Shown here one piece after another: positions 41,759-51,896 of a DNA stretch of 64,000 nucleotides. Each line of letters opens with the position of its first letter. Position 1 is the first letter of the stretch. The notes under the pieces are model-generated. The model did no database searches. It was given only the letters and a program-made list of their open reading frames with translations, and was not told the origin of the DNA. The translations under genes were made by a program, and so were the position numbers. The DNA is from Ktedonobacterales bacterium (GTDB lineage: Bacteria; Chloroflexota; Ktedonobacteria; Ktedonobacterales; Ktedonobacteraceae), in the NCBI GenBank assembly GCA_027451525.1, contig DAIDJF010000027.1:1-64000 (forward strand), in the 5' to 3' direction.

Positions 41759-42291
41759 GTGGTTCTGCGCGACGTGATGATGAGCGACCTTCTGATATTT
41801 TTTGAGCAAGAGGTGGATCAGGAGGCGAATTGGATGGCGGCCTTTACGGTCAAAGACCCGACGAATAAGGACGCTTTTATGGCCCACTGGGCCAGAATAT
41901 TAGCGAACAAGACCCTTCTTTCCTGCCCTGACTGCGCTAGCAGTAGACGCGCTAGCGTCGTTGGGCAAGGATTGCAACACGTCGCTACCCAAACCATCCT
42001 CTTCAATGGAGAGGTAGCTGGTCATGTTCTGAGTTATCGGAGCGAAAATGACCGTTTGGAAGTTAGCTATTGGTTGGGAAAAATCTATTGGGGCAAAGGG
42101 ATCGCCACCAGAGCACTCGCGGCCTTTCTCGCATCTATCAAAGAGCGTCCACTGTATGCTCGCGCCGCTCAAGACAATCATGGTTCTCTGCGCGTCCTGG
42201 AAAAAACGGCTTCACACGGATCGGTGAAGGTAAAGGCTTTGCCAACGCACGTGGGCAGGAGACTGCCGAGTATTTACTGCGGTTGGATTGA
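41759..42291 (+). pseudogene. GNAT acetyltransferase pseudogene
   Basis: Reads as a GNAT protein (LRDVMMSDLLIFFEQEVDQEANW, GEVAGHVLSYRS, VSYWLGKIYWGKGIATRAL, AARAAQDNHGSLRVLEK). Three lesions are visible. First, at the natural start an ATA at 41732 follows GAGGAAAG where ATG would be expected. Second, about 70 extra bases (41920-41990) interrupt the protein before TILFNGEVAG. Third, an A-run at 42201-42206 is one base short, and adding one restores the ending NGFTRIGEGKGFANARG...YLLRLD in the other frame, with a stop at 42291. Confidence 0.75.
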
Positions 42292-42371
42292 GCATTGCAC
42301 TGTGTGAAAACGGTTCTTAGGAAATGCTAGCAGATGTTGCCAAATGCTAGCAAGTGTGCTATAGTTCTCCC

Positions 42372-42950
42372 ATGAAATTGAGTACCTATGCGAAACAACA
42401 AGGCATTAGCTACAGCACCGCCCTGCGGTGGTGGAAGGCAGGTCAGATCAAGGGCTATCAGGCTCCCTCTGGGACGATCATCGTGCAAGAAGAGGAGCCT
42501 CGTCTGCCTGTCGAAAAAGTAGCGATCTATGCGCGTGTCTCCTCGGCTGAACACCGCGAGCACCTGGAACGGCAAGCAGAACGGCTTCTGCACTATTGTG
42601 AAGCCCGTGGCTATCAGGTTGCGCAAGTGGTGAAAGAGATTGCCTCCGGCGTCAATGATGACCGCCCGAAACTCTTGAGCCTGTTGAAGGATACGAGCAT
42701 CACACGGCTGGTGGTCGAACACAAAGATCGTCTGACGCGCTTTGGCTTCCGCTCTCTGGAGACGCTGTTCGAGGCGCAGGGCCGCCATATCGAGGTGGTG
42801 AACGTGGCTGAGAACGATACAGCAGACCTGATGACTGATCTGGTGGCGATTGTTTCTTCGTTTACCGCCCAACTCTATGGGCAACGGCGGGCGAAACGCA
42901 AGGCCGAACGGGTGATTCAGGCATTGGAGGCGGATGATGCATTTGGTTGA
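42372..42950 (+). CDS. tnpA: IS607-family serine recombinase (transposase TnpA)
   Basis: 192 residues. The first 40 are a MerR-like helix-turn-helix (LSTYAKQQGISYSTALRWWKAGQIKGYQ). The serine-recombinase domain starts AIYARVSSAEHREHLERQAERL, with the nucleophile serine in RVSS, and goes on with KEIASGVNDDRPKLLSLLKD and HKDRLTRFGF. The C-terminus reads KRKAERVIQALE. Full length for the family. The ATG at 42372 matches the usual M-K-L start. The tnpB reading frame begins inside its last codons (42934). Confidence 0.9.
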   Translation: MKLSTYAKQQGISYSTALRWWKAGQIKGYQAPSGTIIVQEEEPRLPVEKVAIYARVSSAEHREHLERQAERLLHYCEARGYQVAQVVKEIASGVNDDRPKLLSLLKDTSITRLVVEHKDRLTRFGFRSLETLFEAQGRHIEVVNVAENDTADLMTDLVAIVSSFTAQLYGQRRAKRKAERVIQALEADDAFG

Positions 42951-43265
42951 GCAGCATGTGATTGACCAACGGGATGCATGCTATGCAGCAATTGATCGCA
43001 CCGTCGCAGCTTGGGATAACGCTTCAGACGAAACAGCCCACGATCAAGCAGGTGCGGATCGTTCCCAAGTCTACCCACTACGTCGTTGAGGTGGTCTATG
43101 AGCAAGTGCCTGAACAGGCATGCGTAGATGCATCACTGGTAGCAGGGATTGACCTGGGACTCAATACTCTGGCAACGCTGGTCAGTAACAGGCCTGGCTT
43201 TGTGCCACGTCTCATCAATGGGAGACCGCTCAAAAGCATTAACCAGTGGTATAACAAGCGGCGGA
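42934..43265 (+). pseudogene. tnpB: TnpB remnant with internal deletion and truncated end
   Basis: Begins with MMHLVEQHVIDQRDACYAAIDR in the frame of 42934, the typical TnpB N-terminus, after which about 130-150 residues of the normal protein are missing. The rest resumes in another frame at about 43005 with LGITLQTKQPTIKQVRIVPK and runs through RuvC-I (AGIDLGLNTLATL) to INQWYNKRR. It stops at about 43264. RuvC-II, RuvC-III and the zinc finger are gone, so it cannot be active. Confidence 0.8.
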
Positions 43266-44173
43266 GCGACCGCGCAAGCGGCCTCCCGCGTCCAGGGACC
43301 AACAAAGATACCAAGTCGGCAAAAGAAGCGTTGTTCGTCTTCAGTAAGAAGCTGATAGCTCCAGTCGAGCGTATTGCGCAAGGTCTGCTGGCGAGCTGGA
43401 AGATCGCGCGCACCGCCCGTCAGCAGGCGTAAACGTGGTTGCAGGCGCGCCAGTAGCTCGTGCGGTGAGAGCAATTTGCTCCGTGCGGCTGCCAGCTCGA
43501 TAGCAAGTGGTAAACCATCGAGTTGGATACAGATTTCCGCAACGGCCTGCATATTTTCAGCTGTGAGCGTAAAGGAGGGTTTGACGGCCTGGGCACGTTG
43601 CACAAAGAGGGCAATGGCAGGGGCTGACCATGCTGTAGACGTGGCAGATACGATACGCTTGAGATCAGGCAATGGAAGAGGTAAAACTTCAAATTCATGT
43701 TCACCATAGAGATGTAACGCTGCGCGACTGGTGACGAGCAATTTGAGACGAGGAGCAACGGTCAAGATTGCTGCAACCTGAGGACCTGCTTCAAGCAGAT
43801 GCTCAAAGTTGTCGAGAACGAGCAGCAGATGTTTGTCGCGCAAGTAGGCGTGAAGCAGTTCGGTCAGCGTTTGTTGTCCTGTGTCTGCTAGCGAGAGAGC
43901 CTGGGCGATAGCGGGAAGAACGAGTGCAGGTGAGCGCAGGGGGGCGAGCGAGACAAAGAAGATACCGTCTGTAAATACTGTTACAAGTCCATGCGCTATT
44001 TCCGTCGCCAAGCGCGTTTTGCCCACACCTCCTGGTCCTGTCAGCGTCAATACATGTATCTCATGACGCTGAAGGAGGGCACATGCCGCCTCAATCTCCT
44101 GTGAGCGTCCTAATGTGCTGTTCATGAGCGTAGGTATATGACAGAAACTGGAGGAACCAGTTGTGCTATCCAT
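43266..44173 (-). pseudogene. STAND/LuxR-type regulator ATPase, truncated
   Basis: About 303 native residues. The nucleotide-binding region has Walker A GPGGVGKT, Walker B LLLVLDNFEHLLE and the sensor VTSRAALHLYGEHEFEVLPL, then LDGLPLAIELAAARSKLLSP and LDWSYQLLTEDEQRFFCRLGIFVG. This is the N-terminal half of the large ATPase-TPR regulators, which are usually 700-1,000 residues. Homology ends at about 43268, and the following 45 codons are antisense to tnpB. AGGAGCGA precedes the ATG at 44173. The missing TPR and DNA-binding parts make it a probable pseudogene. Confidence 0.8.
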
Positions 44174-44310
44174 CGTTCGCTCCTAGAATCGTTGGCGAAA
44201 TCTTGCTACTGCTATTGCTTCTTTCCTTCTATTGTACCAGAAATGATGCGGCAAGACTAGAAGCTTGGGTCCTGACGCATCATTTCTGCTGTGGAGAGGA
44301 TTTGTGTCAT

Positions 44311-45657
44311 CTATATTATTGCCCAACCAGCAATATCAAGGATTGTGCCGTCTGAGATGGAAGCGATAGCCGTTGGCGAACCGCCTTGTAGTGAACCCAC
44401 GAGAATACTATAGGTCGGTGCCTGCCCCTGTACGCCACTCGCGCTTACCTGCGTGATGGCATATGTCGTGTTAGAACGTGAAACATTCGACCACGGAAAC
44501 TGGCTACTGGCGTTCAAAGAGGTGATTGTCTGGGCATTATCGATTGTCAGGCGTGTCAACCCGGTACCATCCGTGTTGAGCATCCAAAGACCATTATGGC
44601 TTTGATCGACCGTCCCGCCACCAAAAGGGCTGTTTTCAATCGTGAACAATAATGTATGTGCGGAGATCGCCCGTGTTGTCGTTACTGCATATTGTGCATT
44701 GCTGAAGAGGATATGTGAAGTGCCGCCTTGCGCGGGTTCAACGATGATATCGCTGGGGCCAGTGCAACCATAACCACACGTATTATAGTTTACGAAAAGT
44801 TGCGTTCCATCGTAGCTACTATCGAAACTTGCCAATGAGAGATTTTGTTGCGTGGCTGGAATAATTGTGGTCAGGTCAGCGGGTGTCTGGTTATCGCCTT
44901 TCGCCAGATCGAGCAGGGCCAGCGCATTCGGGCTTTTATCGACGGTCGCTCTGACAAGGTAGAGATGGCTGGTGTCGAGCCAGGAGCGGAGCAGGTAGGG
45001 ATAGGGACCCGCGTTCGTTTGCGTGAACACTTTTTCCAGCGTGCCGTTTGCCGTGTGGAGCAGAAAGACGCTAAACGTGCCCCCCATGTTCTCTTCAAAA
45101 GCGATCAACTGCTGATTTGTGGACCACTGAGGAGTGAATTGTAGAGCCGCACTACAATAAAGCGTCTGCAATCCTTGCCCATCAATGCGAATCGCCTGGA
45201 GCTTCTGTAGTGCCCCCATACTACTGACGAAGAGTAGCCAGTGTCCATCGGCTGAAACCTGGGCCGAGTCGATTGTGACGCCTGGAATTTTCACAATCTC
45301 GGTTTTTGCGCCCGTGGCGAGATCGTAGCGTTTCAGCGTGCCAAAAGTGGGCGTTTGCTGCTTGAACTCATTGACGATGTAGACAAGCGTCTGCTGATTG
45401 GCAGTTGTGAACGGCGTGGACACCAATGCGCGTGCTGTGCCTGTTGCCGGACAATTGGTTGGTGAGACAAGTGCCGGGTTTGTTGTTGTTTGTGAAGCAA
45501 GGTTATCAGGCTGTGTAGTAGAACGCGCACTACCAGATGTTTGTTGACTTTGTGGTGCTGTAATTGTATTGCAGGCTGCCAGGAGACCGAGCAGGGTGAC
45601 GCCGAGTAATGCAAAACAAAACGCTTGCATTACGGTGCGGTGAGGGCTTTTCAGCAT
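44311..45657 (-). CDS. TolB/WD40-like beta-propeller lipoprotein
   Basis: 448 residues. Signal peptide with lipobox L-A-A-C (cysteine about residue 29), then a Ser/Thr/Gln linker. The mature part has propeller-type repeats such as QVSADGHWLLFVSSMGALQKLQAIRID and TPQWSTNQQLIAFEE, the TolB/DPP4-like D-G-x-W-[IL]-x-[FY] pattern. Anchored on the outside. AAAAGGA lies before the ATG. No partner genes, function unknown. Confidence 0.75.
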   Translation of the reverse strand: MLKSPHRTVMQAFCFALLGVTLLGLLAACNTITAPQSQQTSGSARSTTQPDNLASQTTTNPALVSPTNCPATGTARALVSTPFTTANQQTLVYIVNEFKQQTPTFGTLKRYDLATGAKTEIVKIPGVTIDSAQVSADGHWLLFVSSMGALQKLQAIRIDGQGLQTLYCSAALQFTPQWSTNQQLIAFEENMGGTFSVFLLHTANGTLEKVFTQTNAGPYPYLLRSWLDTSHLYLVRATVDKSPNALALLDLAKGDNQTPADLTTIIPATQQNLSLASFDSSYDGTQLFVNYNTCGYGCTGPSDIIVEPAQGGTSHILFSNAQYAVTTTRAISAHTLLFTIENSPFGGGTVDQSHNGLWMLNTDGTGLTRLTIDNAQTITSLNASSQFPWSNVSRSNTTYAITQVSASGVQGQAPTYSILVGSLQGGSPTAIASISDGTILDIAGWAII

Positions 45658-45902
45658 AGCACTATCCTTTTGCCATCAAGAAAACGTTGTTCTATTGGTT
45701 GCTTATAGAAATAGACGTAGTAAGATGGGGTTATGACTGTGAAGTTGTTCACAAATTTTTATGCGTACACTAGTATTGCAAAGCACCGCTATAAGGAAAA
45801 GAAAGTTGTGTCACATCTTGTTGTAGTGGAACGTGTTGTGTTCGAGGTAAGGCTCTAGATAACAGATCATAGGTTGGAAAAACCAATAGAAAGGGTTATA
45901 GT

Positions 45903-46094
45903 ATGCTTGAAGGTGACAAGCAACGCGAAGAACAGCTAGAGAAGTACGCAAAAGAAAAAGAACGACACGCACGGAAAAAGAAGCATACTGAGAACCAGGG
46001 AGAGCAAAGGCAGGCGGGTATGACATCCGATCCGCAGGCAGCGCGCGACCAGGGGTATGTTGAAAGAATAGATGGAAAGACGCAAAAACACTAG
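45903..46094 (+). CDS. Small highly charged protein
   Basis: 63 residues, almost all Lys, Glu, Arg, Gln and Asp; no family seen. AGAAAGGG precedes the ATG, and a good terminator follows 30 bp after the stop, which argues that it is a real small gene. The sequence resembles short stress-type or spacer proteins, without further support. Confidence 0.55.
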   Translation: MLEGDKQREEQLEKYAKEKERHARKKKHTENQGEQRQAGMTSDPQAARDQGYVERIDGKTQKH

Positions 46095-46126
46095 CATAGT
46101 AGCTCAAAAGATGTGAAAAAAATATG

Positions 46127-46160
46127 AAGGTAGCGAATTAAAAACGCTACCTTCTTTTTG
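46127..46160 (+). terminator. Terminator after the small charged-protein gene
   Basis: AAGGTAGCG pairs perfectly with CGCTACCTT, followed by CTTTTT. Spaced 30 bp past the stop codon at 46094. Confidence 0.85.
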
Positions 46161-46272
46161 CAATGAAACATGTTTCAGTCACTATTGACGCGATAGAGAC
46201 GTGTTGACGGTGAAAGCAAAAATTTTGAGATATGCCATATGGCAATCTCCAGCTACTATGGAGACAACAGAG

Positions 46273-48426
46273 ATGAGTGATAACACAATACCAAGTAATG
46301 GGCATAATAAAGAGCAAAATCTGGATGAATTTCGTGAACACGCTGAAAAGCAGCAGCTTACCACAAATGAAGGCGTGCGTATTCCCCATACCGATGACTC
46401 GCTGAAAGCTGGTGAGCGTGGGCCGACGTTAATGGAAGATTTCCATTTTCGCGAAAAGATCACACACTTTGACCACGAGCGCATTCCTGAGCGCGTAGTC
46501 CATGCGCGTGGCAATGCGGCCCACGGGTACTTCCAGGTCTACGAACCGATGACTGAATACTCGAAAGCGGCGTTTTTGCAGGACCCATCGGTCAAGACGC
46601 CTGTGTTTGTGCGCTTCTCGACGGTCGCGGGTTCGCGCGGCTCGGCTGATACTGTACGCGACGTGCGCGGCTTTGCGACCAAATTCTATACGACAGAAGG
46701 TGTGTTTGACCTCGTGGGCAACAATATGCCCGTCTTCTTCATTCAAGATGCCATTAAATTCCCCGACCTGATCCACGCAGTGAAGCCAGAGCCACGCGAT
46801 GAAATACCGCAAGCTGCCACAGCTCACGATACCGCGTGGGATTTCTTCTCACTCATGCCAGAGTCGATGCATATGGTTATGTGGCTATTGTCGGACCGCG
46901 CATTGCCACGAAGCCAACGCATGATGGAAGGCTTTGGTGTACATACCTTCCGTTTGGTGAATGCGCAGGGCAAGTCGCGCTTTGTCAAGTTTCACTGGAA
47001 GCCTTTGTTGGGTGTACATTCACTGACCTGGGATGAGTCGCAAAAACTGGCTGGGCAAGACCCAGACTGGCTACGACGTGATCTGTGGGAAGCGATCGAG
47101 ATGGGGGATTATCCAGAGTATGAGTTTGGCATACAGATAATCGAGGAAGCTGACGAATTTGCCTTCCCCTTCGATATTCTGGATGCAACCAAGATTTGGC
47201 CCGAAGAACTGATCCCTGTGCGCCGAATTGGTAAGATGACGCTCAACCGCAATCCTGATAATTACTTCGCGGAGACAGAGCAGGTTGCCTTCCATACGGG
47301 TAATCTGGTACCGGGCATTGATGTTACCGACGACCCATTGTTGCAAGGACGCCTTTTCTCCTACCTGGACACACAATTGCTTCGCCTGGGTGGTCCCAAC
47401 TTTGCTGAACTGCCGATCAATCGCCCCGTAAACGAGGTACATAACAATCAGCGCGAGGGGCATATGCGCTATACGATCAATACCGGAAGAACAAGCTACT
47501 TCCCGAACTCGCTCAGCGGTGGCTATCCGCAGCTTGCGCCAAAAGATGAGCGGAGCTATACCCATTATCCAGAGCGAGTCGAGGGACGCAAAGTGCGTGG
47601 ACGCAGTGAGAGTTTTAAGGATTACTTCAGTCAGGCCACCCTTTTCTTGCGGAGCATGAGTCCTGTTGAGCAGCAACACATGGTCGAAGCGGCTCACTTT
47701 GAACTGGGGAAGGTGAAAAGTCAAGAGGTGCGAGAGCGCGTGATCGGCCTCTTCAACCAGATCGACCATGATTTCGCGGTGCGGGTAGCAAAAGGGATTG
47801 GCGTGACCCCCCCGACCAGCGCGACGAAACCAAGCTATATCCCCCCAACGGGCAAACGCAACGTAGACCGTTCGCCCGCCCTCAGCATGGAAAATACCAT
47901 CAAGGATACCATCAAGAGCCGTCGCATTGCGGTACTGATAGCAGATGGTGTGAATGAGACGGAGATACAGCGCGTCAAGAAAGGGCTCGAGGAGCGTGGA
48001 ACACATATCGAGCTGATTGGTCCTCATCTTGGCACAGTGAAGGCGGCAGGTGGGCAGCAACTAATGGTGGATAAGAGCGCACCAACCGTCAATTCGGTTA
48101 TGTATGATGCCGTGCTTGTACCAGGTGGACAACAAGGCATTGTGGCATTGCGGGAAAGCGGCAGTGTCTTACACTTCATTGCGGAGGCATTTAAACATGG
48201 CAAGGCAATTGGCCTGCTTGACGAAGCAGTAGACCTGTTGCGCCTGACGGGCCTGCCCGACCAGGTGACGAGTGGCCCAATTAGTGCCAAAGGAGTCAAT
48301 GCTGTCAACGGGATTGTCACCAGCCGCAACCAGGGAGAGCTTGACGCCTTTATCACGCAATTTGTCGCTGCCATTGCACGTCACCGCCATTGGCAACCCA
48401 TGATGCGCGAATTTGTTCCCATGTAA
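46273..48426 (+). CDS. katE: Large-subunit catalase (HPII/KatE type) with GATase-like C-terminus
   Basis: 717 residues, heme catalase decomposing hydrogen peroxide in the cytoplasm. The catalytic histidine is in [13 protein letters not shown], the asparagine in [13 protein letters not shown], and the proximal heme tyrosine in [14 protein letters not shown]. The C-terminal 150 residues ([13 protein letters not shown] ... [15 protein letters not shown]) form the DJ-1/GATase-like domain present only in the large-subunit clade. I take the ATG at 46273 with GGAG about 10 nt upstream; the frame opens 72 nt earlier. A terminator follows. Confidence 0.95.
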   Translation: MSDNTIPSNGHNKEQNLDEFREHAEKQQLTTNEGVRIPHTDDSLKAGERGPTLMEDFHFREKITHFDHERIPERVVHARGNAAHGYFQVYEPMTEYSKAAFLQDPSVKTPVFVRFSTVAGSRGSADTVRDVRGFATKFYTTEGVFDLVGNNMPVFFIQDAIKFPDLIHAVKPEPRDEIPQAATAHDTAWDFFSLMPESMHMVMWLLSDRALPRSQRMMEGFGVHTFRLVNAQGKSRFVKFHWKPLLGVHSLTWDESQKLAGQDPDWLRRDLWEAIEMGDYPEYEFGIQIIEEADEFAFPFDILDATKIWPEELIPVRRIGKMTLNRNPDNYFAETEQVAFHTGNLVPGIDVTDDPLLQGRLFSYLDTQLLRLGGPNFAELPINRPVNEVHNNQREGHMRYTINTGRTSYFPNSLSGGYPQLAPKDERSYTHYPERVEGRKVRGRSESFKDYFSQATLFLRSMSPVEQQHMVEAAHFELGKVKSQEVRERVIGLFNQIDHDFAVRVAKGIGVTPPTSATKPSYIPPTGKRNVDRSPALSMENTIKDTIKSRRIAVLIADGVNETEIQRVKKGLEERGTHIELIGPHLGTVKAAGGQQLMVDKSAPTVNSVMYDAVLVPGGQQGIVALRESGSVLHFIAEAFKHGKAIGLLDEAVDLLRLTGLPDQVTSGPISAKGVNAVNGIVTSRNQGELDAFITQFVAAIARHRHWQPMMREFVPM

Positions 48427-48467
48427 TAAAACACAGTTCATGAAATATTAGAATGTGATAGATAATG

Positions 48468-48512
48468 TGGCACTTATTGGTAATGTATGCCAATAGGTGC
48501 CATATATTGTAT
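48468..48512 (+). terminator. Terminator after the catalase gene
   Basis: TGGCAC and TATTGG pair with CCAATA and GTGCCA, with a 9-nt loop, and TATATTGTAT follows. It lies 42 bp past the catalase stop. Confidence 0.7.
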
Positions 48513-48725
48513 CACGCGCACTTCTTCACACCCTAAATATCTCAATTTAGCATCAAAATCTTCCATACTCTTCCAACATTTCTAGCAAAGCCTCACGGTA
48601 GTTATTCGCTTCTTTCTAAAACGATGTGCTACAATAAATGCGAGTGCGCAGAAATACATAAAAAACTTGTATATCCTGTATACTCATGACGGTTATCATT
48701 TCATCGCAGAAAGAAGAACATTCTC

Positions 48726-49748
48726 ATGGTACTCAAAATCGTCCAAGTGGGACTGGGAGGATGGGGACGCAGTTGGGCGACCTCAGTCGTTCGCCCTCAG
48801 CAAGCCGTTGAATTAGTTGCATGCGTTGATGTCGTACCCACTATGCTTGAACTTGCGCAAAATGCCCTCTCGCTGACGCCTGCACACTGTTTTACCAACC
48901 TGCACGAAGCCTTGGCCGCCGTTGAGTGTGATGCTGTGCTGATTACCGCCAGTCTGGAGGGGCATATTCCCGCTGCGGTTACCGCCTTGCAAGCAGGTAA
49001 ACATGTTCTGCTAGAGAAGCCTTTTGCTCCTACAATTGCAGAAGCGCAGCGATTAGTGGATCTGGCGGACAAACAGCAGCGTATTCTGATGATTAGCCAG
49101 AACTATCGCTTCCATCCGGCAGTACAACGGGTGCGCGAACTGCTACGTGAGCAATCGCTTGGTCCAGTGGGAGCCACGCGCCTCGTCTTTCGGAAATTGC
49201 GTAACGATGCACCGCGTGAGAGCAATCGCCACTATCATATCTGGGAACCCCTGCTGGCAGATATGTCTATCCACCATTTTGACCTGATGCGCTACGTCCT
49301 CGGCCAGGAGGCCACACATATTTTTTGCCAATCATGGAACCCGGTATGGAGTAATTTTGACGAACCAGCGAGCGCGGCCGCACTGATCACCCTTGCGGAC
49401 GGCACAACTGTCAATTATCAGGGGAGTTGGGTCAGCACAGGACCGCAGACGAGTTGGGCGGGTCGCTGGCAGATCGAGTGCGAGAAGGGCGAGATTCGCT
49501 GGGAGAGTCGCGGGCACGATGTACCAGATACCGCGACCATCTATACGAAGGACGGCACACGAGAGGAACTTTCACTACCGAAGATGCCCTTGATTGATCG
49601 GCAAGGGAGCCTGGCCGCATTTATCCAGGCAGTTCAGAGCGGCAAAGAGCCAGGCAGTTCAGGCCGTGACAACCTGGGCACCCTCGCCCTGATGCTCGCG
49701 GCAATTGAGTCATCACATCGCCAAATAGTGCTGCCCGTAGAACGGTAA
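48726..49748 (+). CDS. Gfo/Idh/MocA-family oxidoreductase
   Basis: 340 residues, NAD(P)-dependent, typically acting on sugars or inositols. The Rossmann motif is VGLGGWGRSWA at the N-terminus, EKPFAP is the conserved motif with the catalytic lysine, and SQNYRFHPAVQRVRELL and DMSIHHFDLMRYVLG are family landmarks. The C-terminal (beta/alpha) domain is complete. It is monocistronic, ends before a bidirectional terminator, and a short sequence like its last codons recurs at 52.9 kb. Confidence 0.9.
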   Translation: MVLKIVQVGLGGWGRSWATSVVRPQQAVELVACVDVVPTMLELAQNALSLTPAHCFTNLHEALAAVECDAVLITASLEGHIPAAVTALQAGKHVLLEKPFAPTIAEAQRLVDLADKQQRILMISQNYRFHPAVQRVRELLREQSLGPVGATRLVFRKLRNDAPRESNRHYHIWEPLLADMSIHHFDLMRYVLGQEATHIFCQSWNPVWSNFDEPASAAALITLADGTTVNYQGSWVSTGPQTSWAGRWQIECEKGEIRWESRGHDVPDTATIYTKDGTREELSLPKMPLIDRQGSLAAFIQAVQSGKEPGSSGRDNLGTLALMLAAIESSHRQIVLPVER

Positions 49749-49774
49749 AAATAAAGCCCTCGACTTAAAAGAAC

Positions 49775-49824
49775 ACCTGCAAAGCAGTCTATGGCCTGCC
49801 ATGCTCATAGATTGCTTTGCAGGT
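49775..49824. terminator. Bidirectional terminator between convergent genes
   Basis: ACCTGCAAAGCA and TCTATG pair with CATAGA and TGCTTTGCAGGT around a 12-nt loop. It separates the Gfo/Idh/MocA gene (plus) from the DUF1269 gene (minus). Confidence 0.85.
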
Positions 49825-49893
49825 TGTACTGATAACTCTTCATTGGGCACAAGCCTGTAAGTAAGCTATCAGTTAAATGGTGCATAAACTGAA

Positions 49894-50388
49894 CTAGACT
49901 CCAACACCCAGTTCCTCGCGCAGTTTTGCCTCGTCTTCACGTGAAAGAGAGGTGTGGAGAATGCGAAATGTTGACTTGTATTGGTCCAGTCTTTCTTTCA
50001 CCTTATCCAGTACTTCATCGCTGGTGAGTAGAAACAAAGCTGCCTGCCCCGGCTTAATTTGATCACTTACTTCACGCATAAAATCGTCACTTACGCCTAT
50101 GTCACTCATCTTACCCGCAAGTGCGCCTACACCAGCACCAACTGCTGCCCCAAGAAAAGGTACCATAAACAACAGGCCAAACAGCATACCCCAGAAAGCA
50201 CCCCCTAGTGCGCCTGCACCAACCAGATTATTTTGCTGCTTAATTTTGGGCTTGCCGTCGGCTCGCCGTGTAAGTACGGCGGCATCTTCGATGTTAATCA
50301 ACTTCCTGTCTTGCAATTGCTTTAAGGTTGTAATAACTGGGGTAACGTCTTTCTCGTTCTGAAAAGCCAACACACTCAATGTACTCAT
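49894..50388 (-). CDS. DUF1269 family membrane-associated protein
   Basis: 164 residues. A polar N-terminal half is followed by a glycine-rich hydrophobic segment (GAGALGGAFWGMLFGLLFMV and GAAVGAGVGALAG, about residues 57-93) and a C-terminal alpha/beta domain with FMREVSDQIKPGQAALFLL. This is the DUF1269 layout. Function is unknown. AGGAGCAA precedes the ATG. Confidence 0.85.
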   Translation of the reverse strand: MSTLSVLAFQNEKDVTPVITTLKQLQDRKLINIEDAAVLTRRADGKPKIKQQNNLVGAGALGGAFWGMLFGLLFMVPFLGAAVGAGVGALAGKMSDIGVSDDFMREVSDQIKPGQAALFLLTSDEVLDKVKERLDQYKSTFRILHTSLSREDEAKLREELGVGV

Positions 50389-50717
50389 TGATTGCTCCTA
50401 TTGGTTCAAGAACAACAGTAAATCAATTACGTTCAACGGTTTTTGTTTACGAAGAAGCATTACCCCTTTTACTTATATCACAGCTATACTGCCATATAGT
50501 AGAACAATGAGCATAATACTTCTTTGTCTAGCCCATAACACGCCAAACAATTTGTAGTCGTTACACACGGTCCGTTTCAGATATCCGCTACAAAAAATGC
50601 CAGTAATTAATTTTGCTCTAGTGTCACCAATATGTATATCGACCCGTGTTAGGACCGTATTTGTTATTGGAATGTAGTGCTGAGCCAAATTTGGGTCTGC
50701 TAGTAAGGTGGTAAGGT
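50389..50717. other. Intergenic region, 330 bp, no feature seen
   Basis: Promoter region shared by the leftward DUF1269 gene and the rightward patatin gene. AT-rich, with no strong hairpin, repeat or promoter pair that I trust. A leftward 96-codon frame here overlaps the patatin start and looks spurious. Confidence 0.4.
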
Positions 50718-51830
50718 GTGAAAACCAGACGTAGAGCACTGGTTTTACAAGGAGGAGGAGCACTTGGGGCCTATGCGTATGGAGTGATCAAAGCTCTCTA
50801 CGAACAGCCCGATTTCAGTCTAGATATTGTTACAGGTGTCTCGATTGGTGCCATCAATGCGGCGGTACTTGTAGGAGCCAGGGGAGATCCCATCGCGGCA
50901 CTAGATGAACTGTGGCGCAAACGTCTGGCTGTTAAAAGCTGGCCATTTGCGTCACGGATGTTTGAGCGTTACAGGTCTCTACTCATCAATCCAGCCATGT
51001 ACTGGATTCGTCCGTCTTATATCTATACTCCACTGCTCGCACCTTTCATAGAGACCAGCATCTATGATGTTGCAGCACTTCGCCAAACACTAGATGATCT
51101 AATAGATTTCAATCAGTTGCATCACAATAGGATGTCTCTGGTTGTGAGTGCCGTTAACATTGAGACTGGCGAGGTCATATATTTCGATAATCAGAGTCAG
51201 GTTCCGCTCTCTGCTGAACATATTATTGCCAGTGGGGGGCTAGCTCCAAGCTTTCCCATGACCTACATCAAAGACGCACAAACGGGAGAGGAAAAATGGT
51301 GTTGGGATGGCGGTTTTGCCTCTAATTTGCCATTAGCGAAGGCCATTGATCTGCTTGAACTGGCTGAACCTGACAACCCAGATGTGGAACGAGAACTGAT
51401 TGTCATCGAACTCTTTCCGATGCGCTCAAAAGTGCCTACGAACCTGATCGAGGTGCAGGACCGTGTCACCCAATTACTTTTCTCAAGCAAATTGACCTTG
51501 GATGAACATTTATTTGCGGTGACAAATGAGTTTGTGGACCTCATCCAGCAGATCGATCAAACATTGCCGCAGGAGAGCACATTGCGTCTCCATCCGGGGT
51601 ATCAAGAACTCAAACGCCATAGGAAAATCGATTCATTTATGGTGATTACTTCAACGACGCCAGGGGCGACTTCAGGGGCCAGCGATTTCTCGCAAGCCAC
51701 GATTGAGAGCAGGATTGCCGCCGGATATCATGATGCATGCATCCAACTTGAGAATAGTCGCACAGAGATACCACAACAGCAAGATTGTTCCTTCAATATT
51801 AACAGACAAATATGGCGCCGGCGTCGTTAA
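50718..51830 (+). CDS. Patatin-like phospholipase
   Basis: 370 residues. The oxyanion motif is LQGGGALGAYAYG near the N-terminus, the nucleophile serine is in GVSIGA (G-x-S-x-G), and the catalytic aspartate is in WDGGFASNLPL. The C-terminal part with ELIVIELFPMRSKVP fits the DUF3734-type bacterial group. GTG start, with AAGG upstream. Lipid acyl hydrolase activity is expected; substrate and localisation are not shown by sequence. Confidence 0.88.
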   Translation: MKTRRRALVLQGGGALGAYAYGVIKALYEQPDFSLDIVTGVSIGAINAAVLVGARGDPIAALDELWRKRLAVKSWPFASRMFERYRSLLINPAMYWIRPSYIYTPLLAPFIETSIYDVAALRQTLDDLIDFNQLHHNRMSLVVSAVNIETGEVIYFDNQSQVPLSAEHIIASGGLAPSFPMTYIKDAQTGEEKWCWDGGFASNLPLAKAIDLLELAEPDNPDVERELIVIELFPMRSKVPTNLIEVQDRVTQLLFSSKLTLDEHLFAVTNEFVDLIQQIDQTLPQESTLRLHPGYQELKRHRKIDSFMVITSTTPGATSGASDFSQATIESRIAAGYHDACIQLENSRTEIPQQQDCSFNINRQIWRRRR

Positions 51831-51896
51831 ATTGGTGCTTCTGTAATAGCTAATAGATGTTTCCTGTACTGGCATCAAGCATAAGGAGATAGATTG

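Larger units (their letters stand above)
42322..43265 (+). mobile_element. Degraded IS607-family insertion sequence
   Basis: Contains an intact IS607-type serine recombinase gene and a broken tnpB. Direct repeats AAATGCTAGCA at 42322-42332 and 42342-42352, 20 bp apart, mark the left end and are candidate recombinase-binding sites. The right end is missing, because tnpB homology stops at about 43264 where the STAND-ATPase gene begins in the opposite orientation. Confidence 0.75.

Noticed and set aside
43133-43265. Treating the last 45 codons of the minus-strand ATPase frame as native protein
   Set aside because: They are antisense to tnpB codons, so the frame is open by accident across the junction.
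50473-50763. 96-codon minus frame overlapping the patatin start
   Set aside because: No site, overlaps a well-supported gene, and no recognisable protein pattern.
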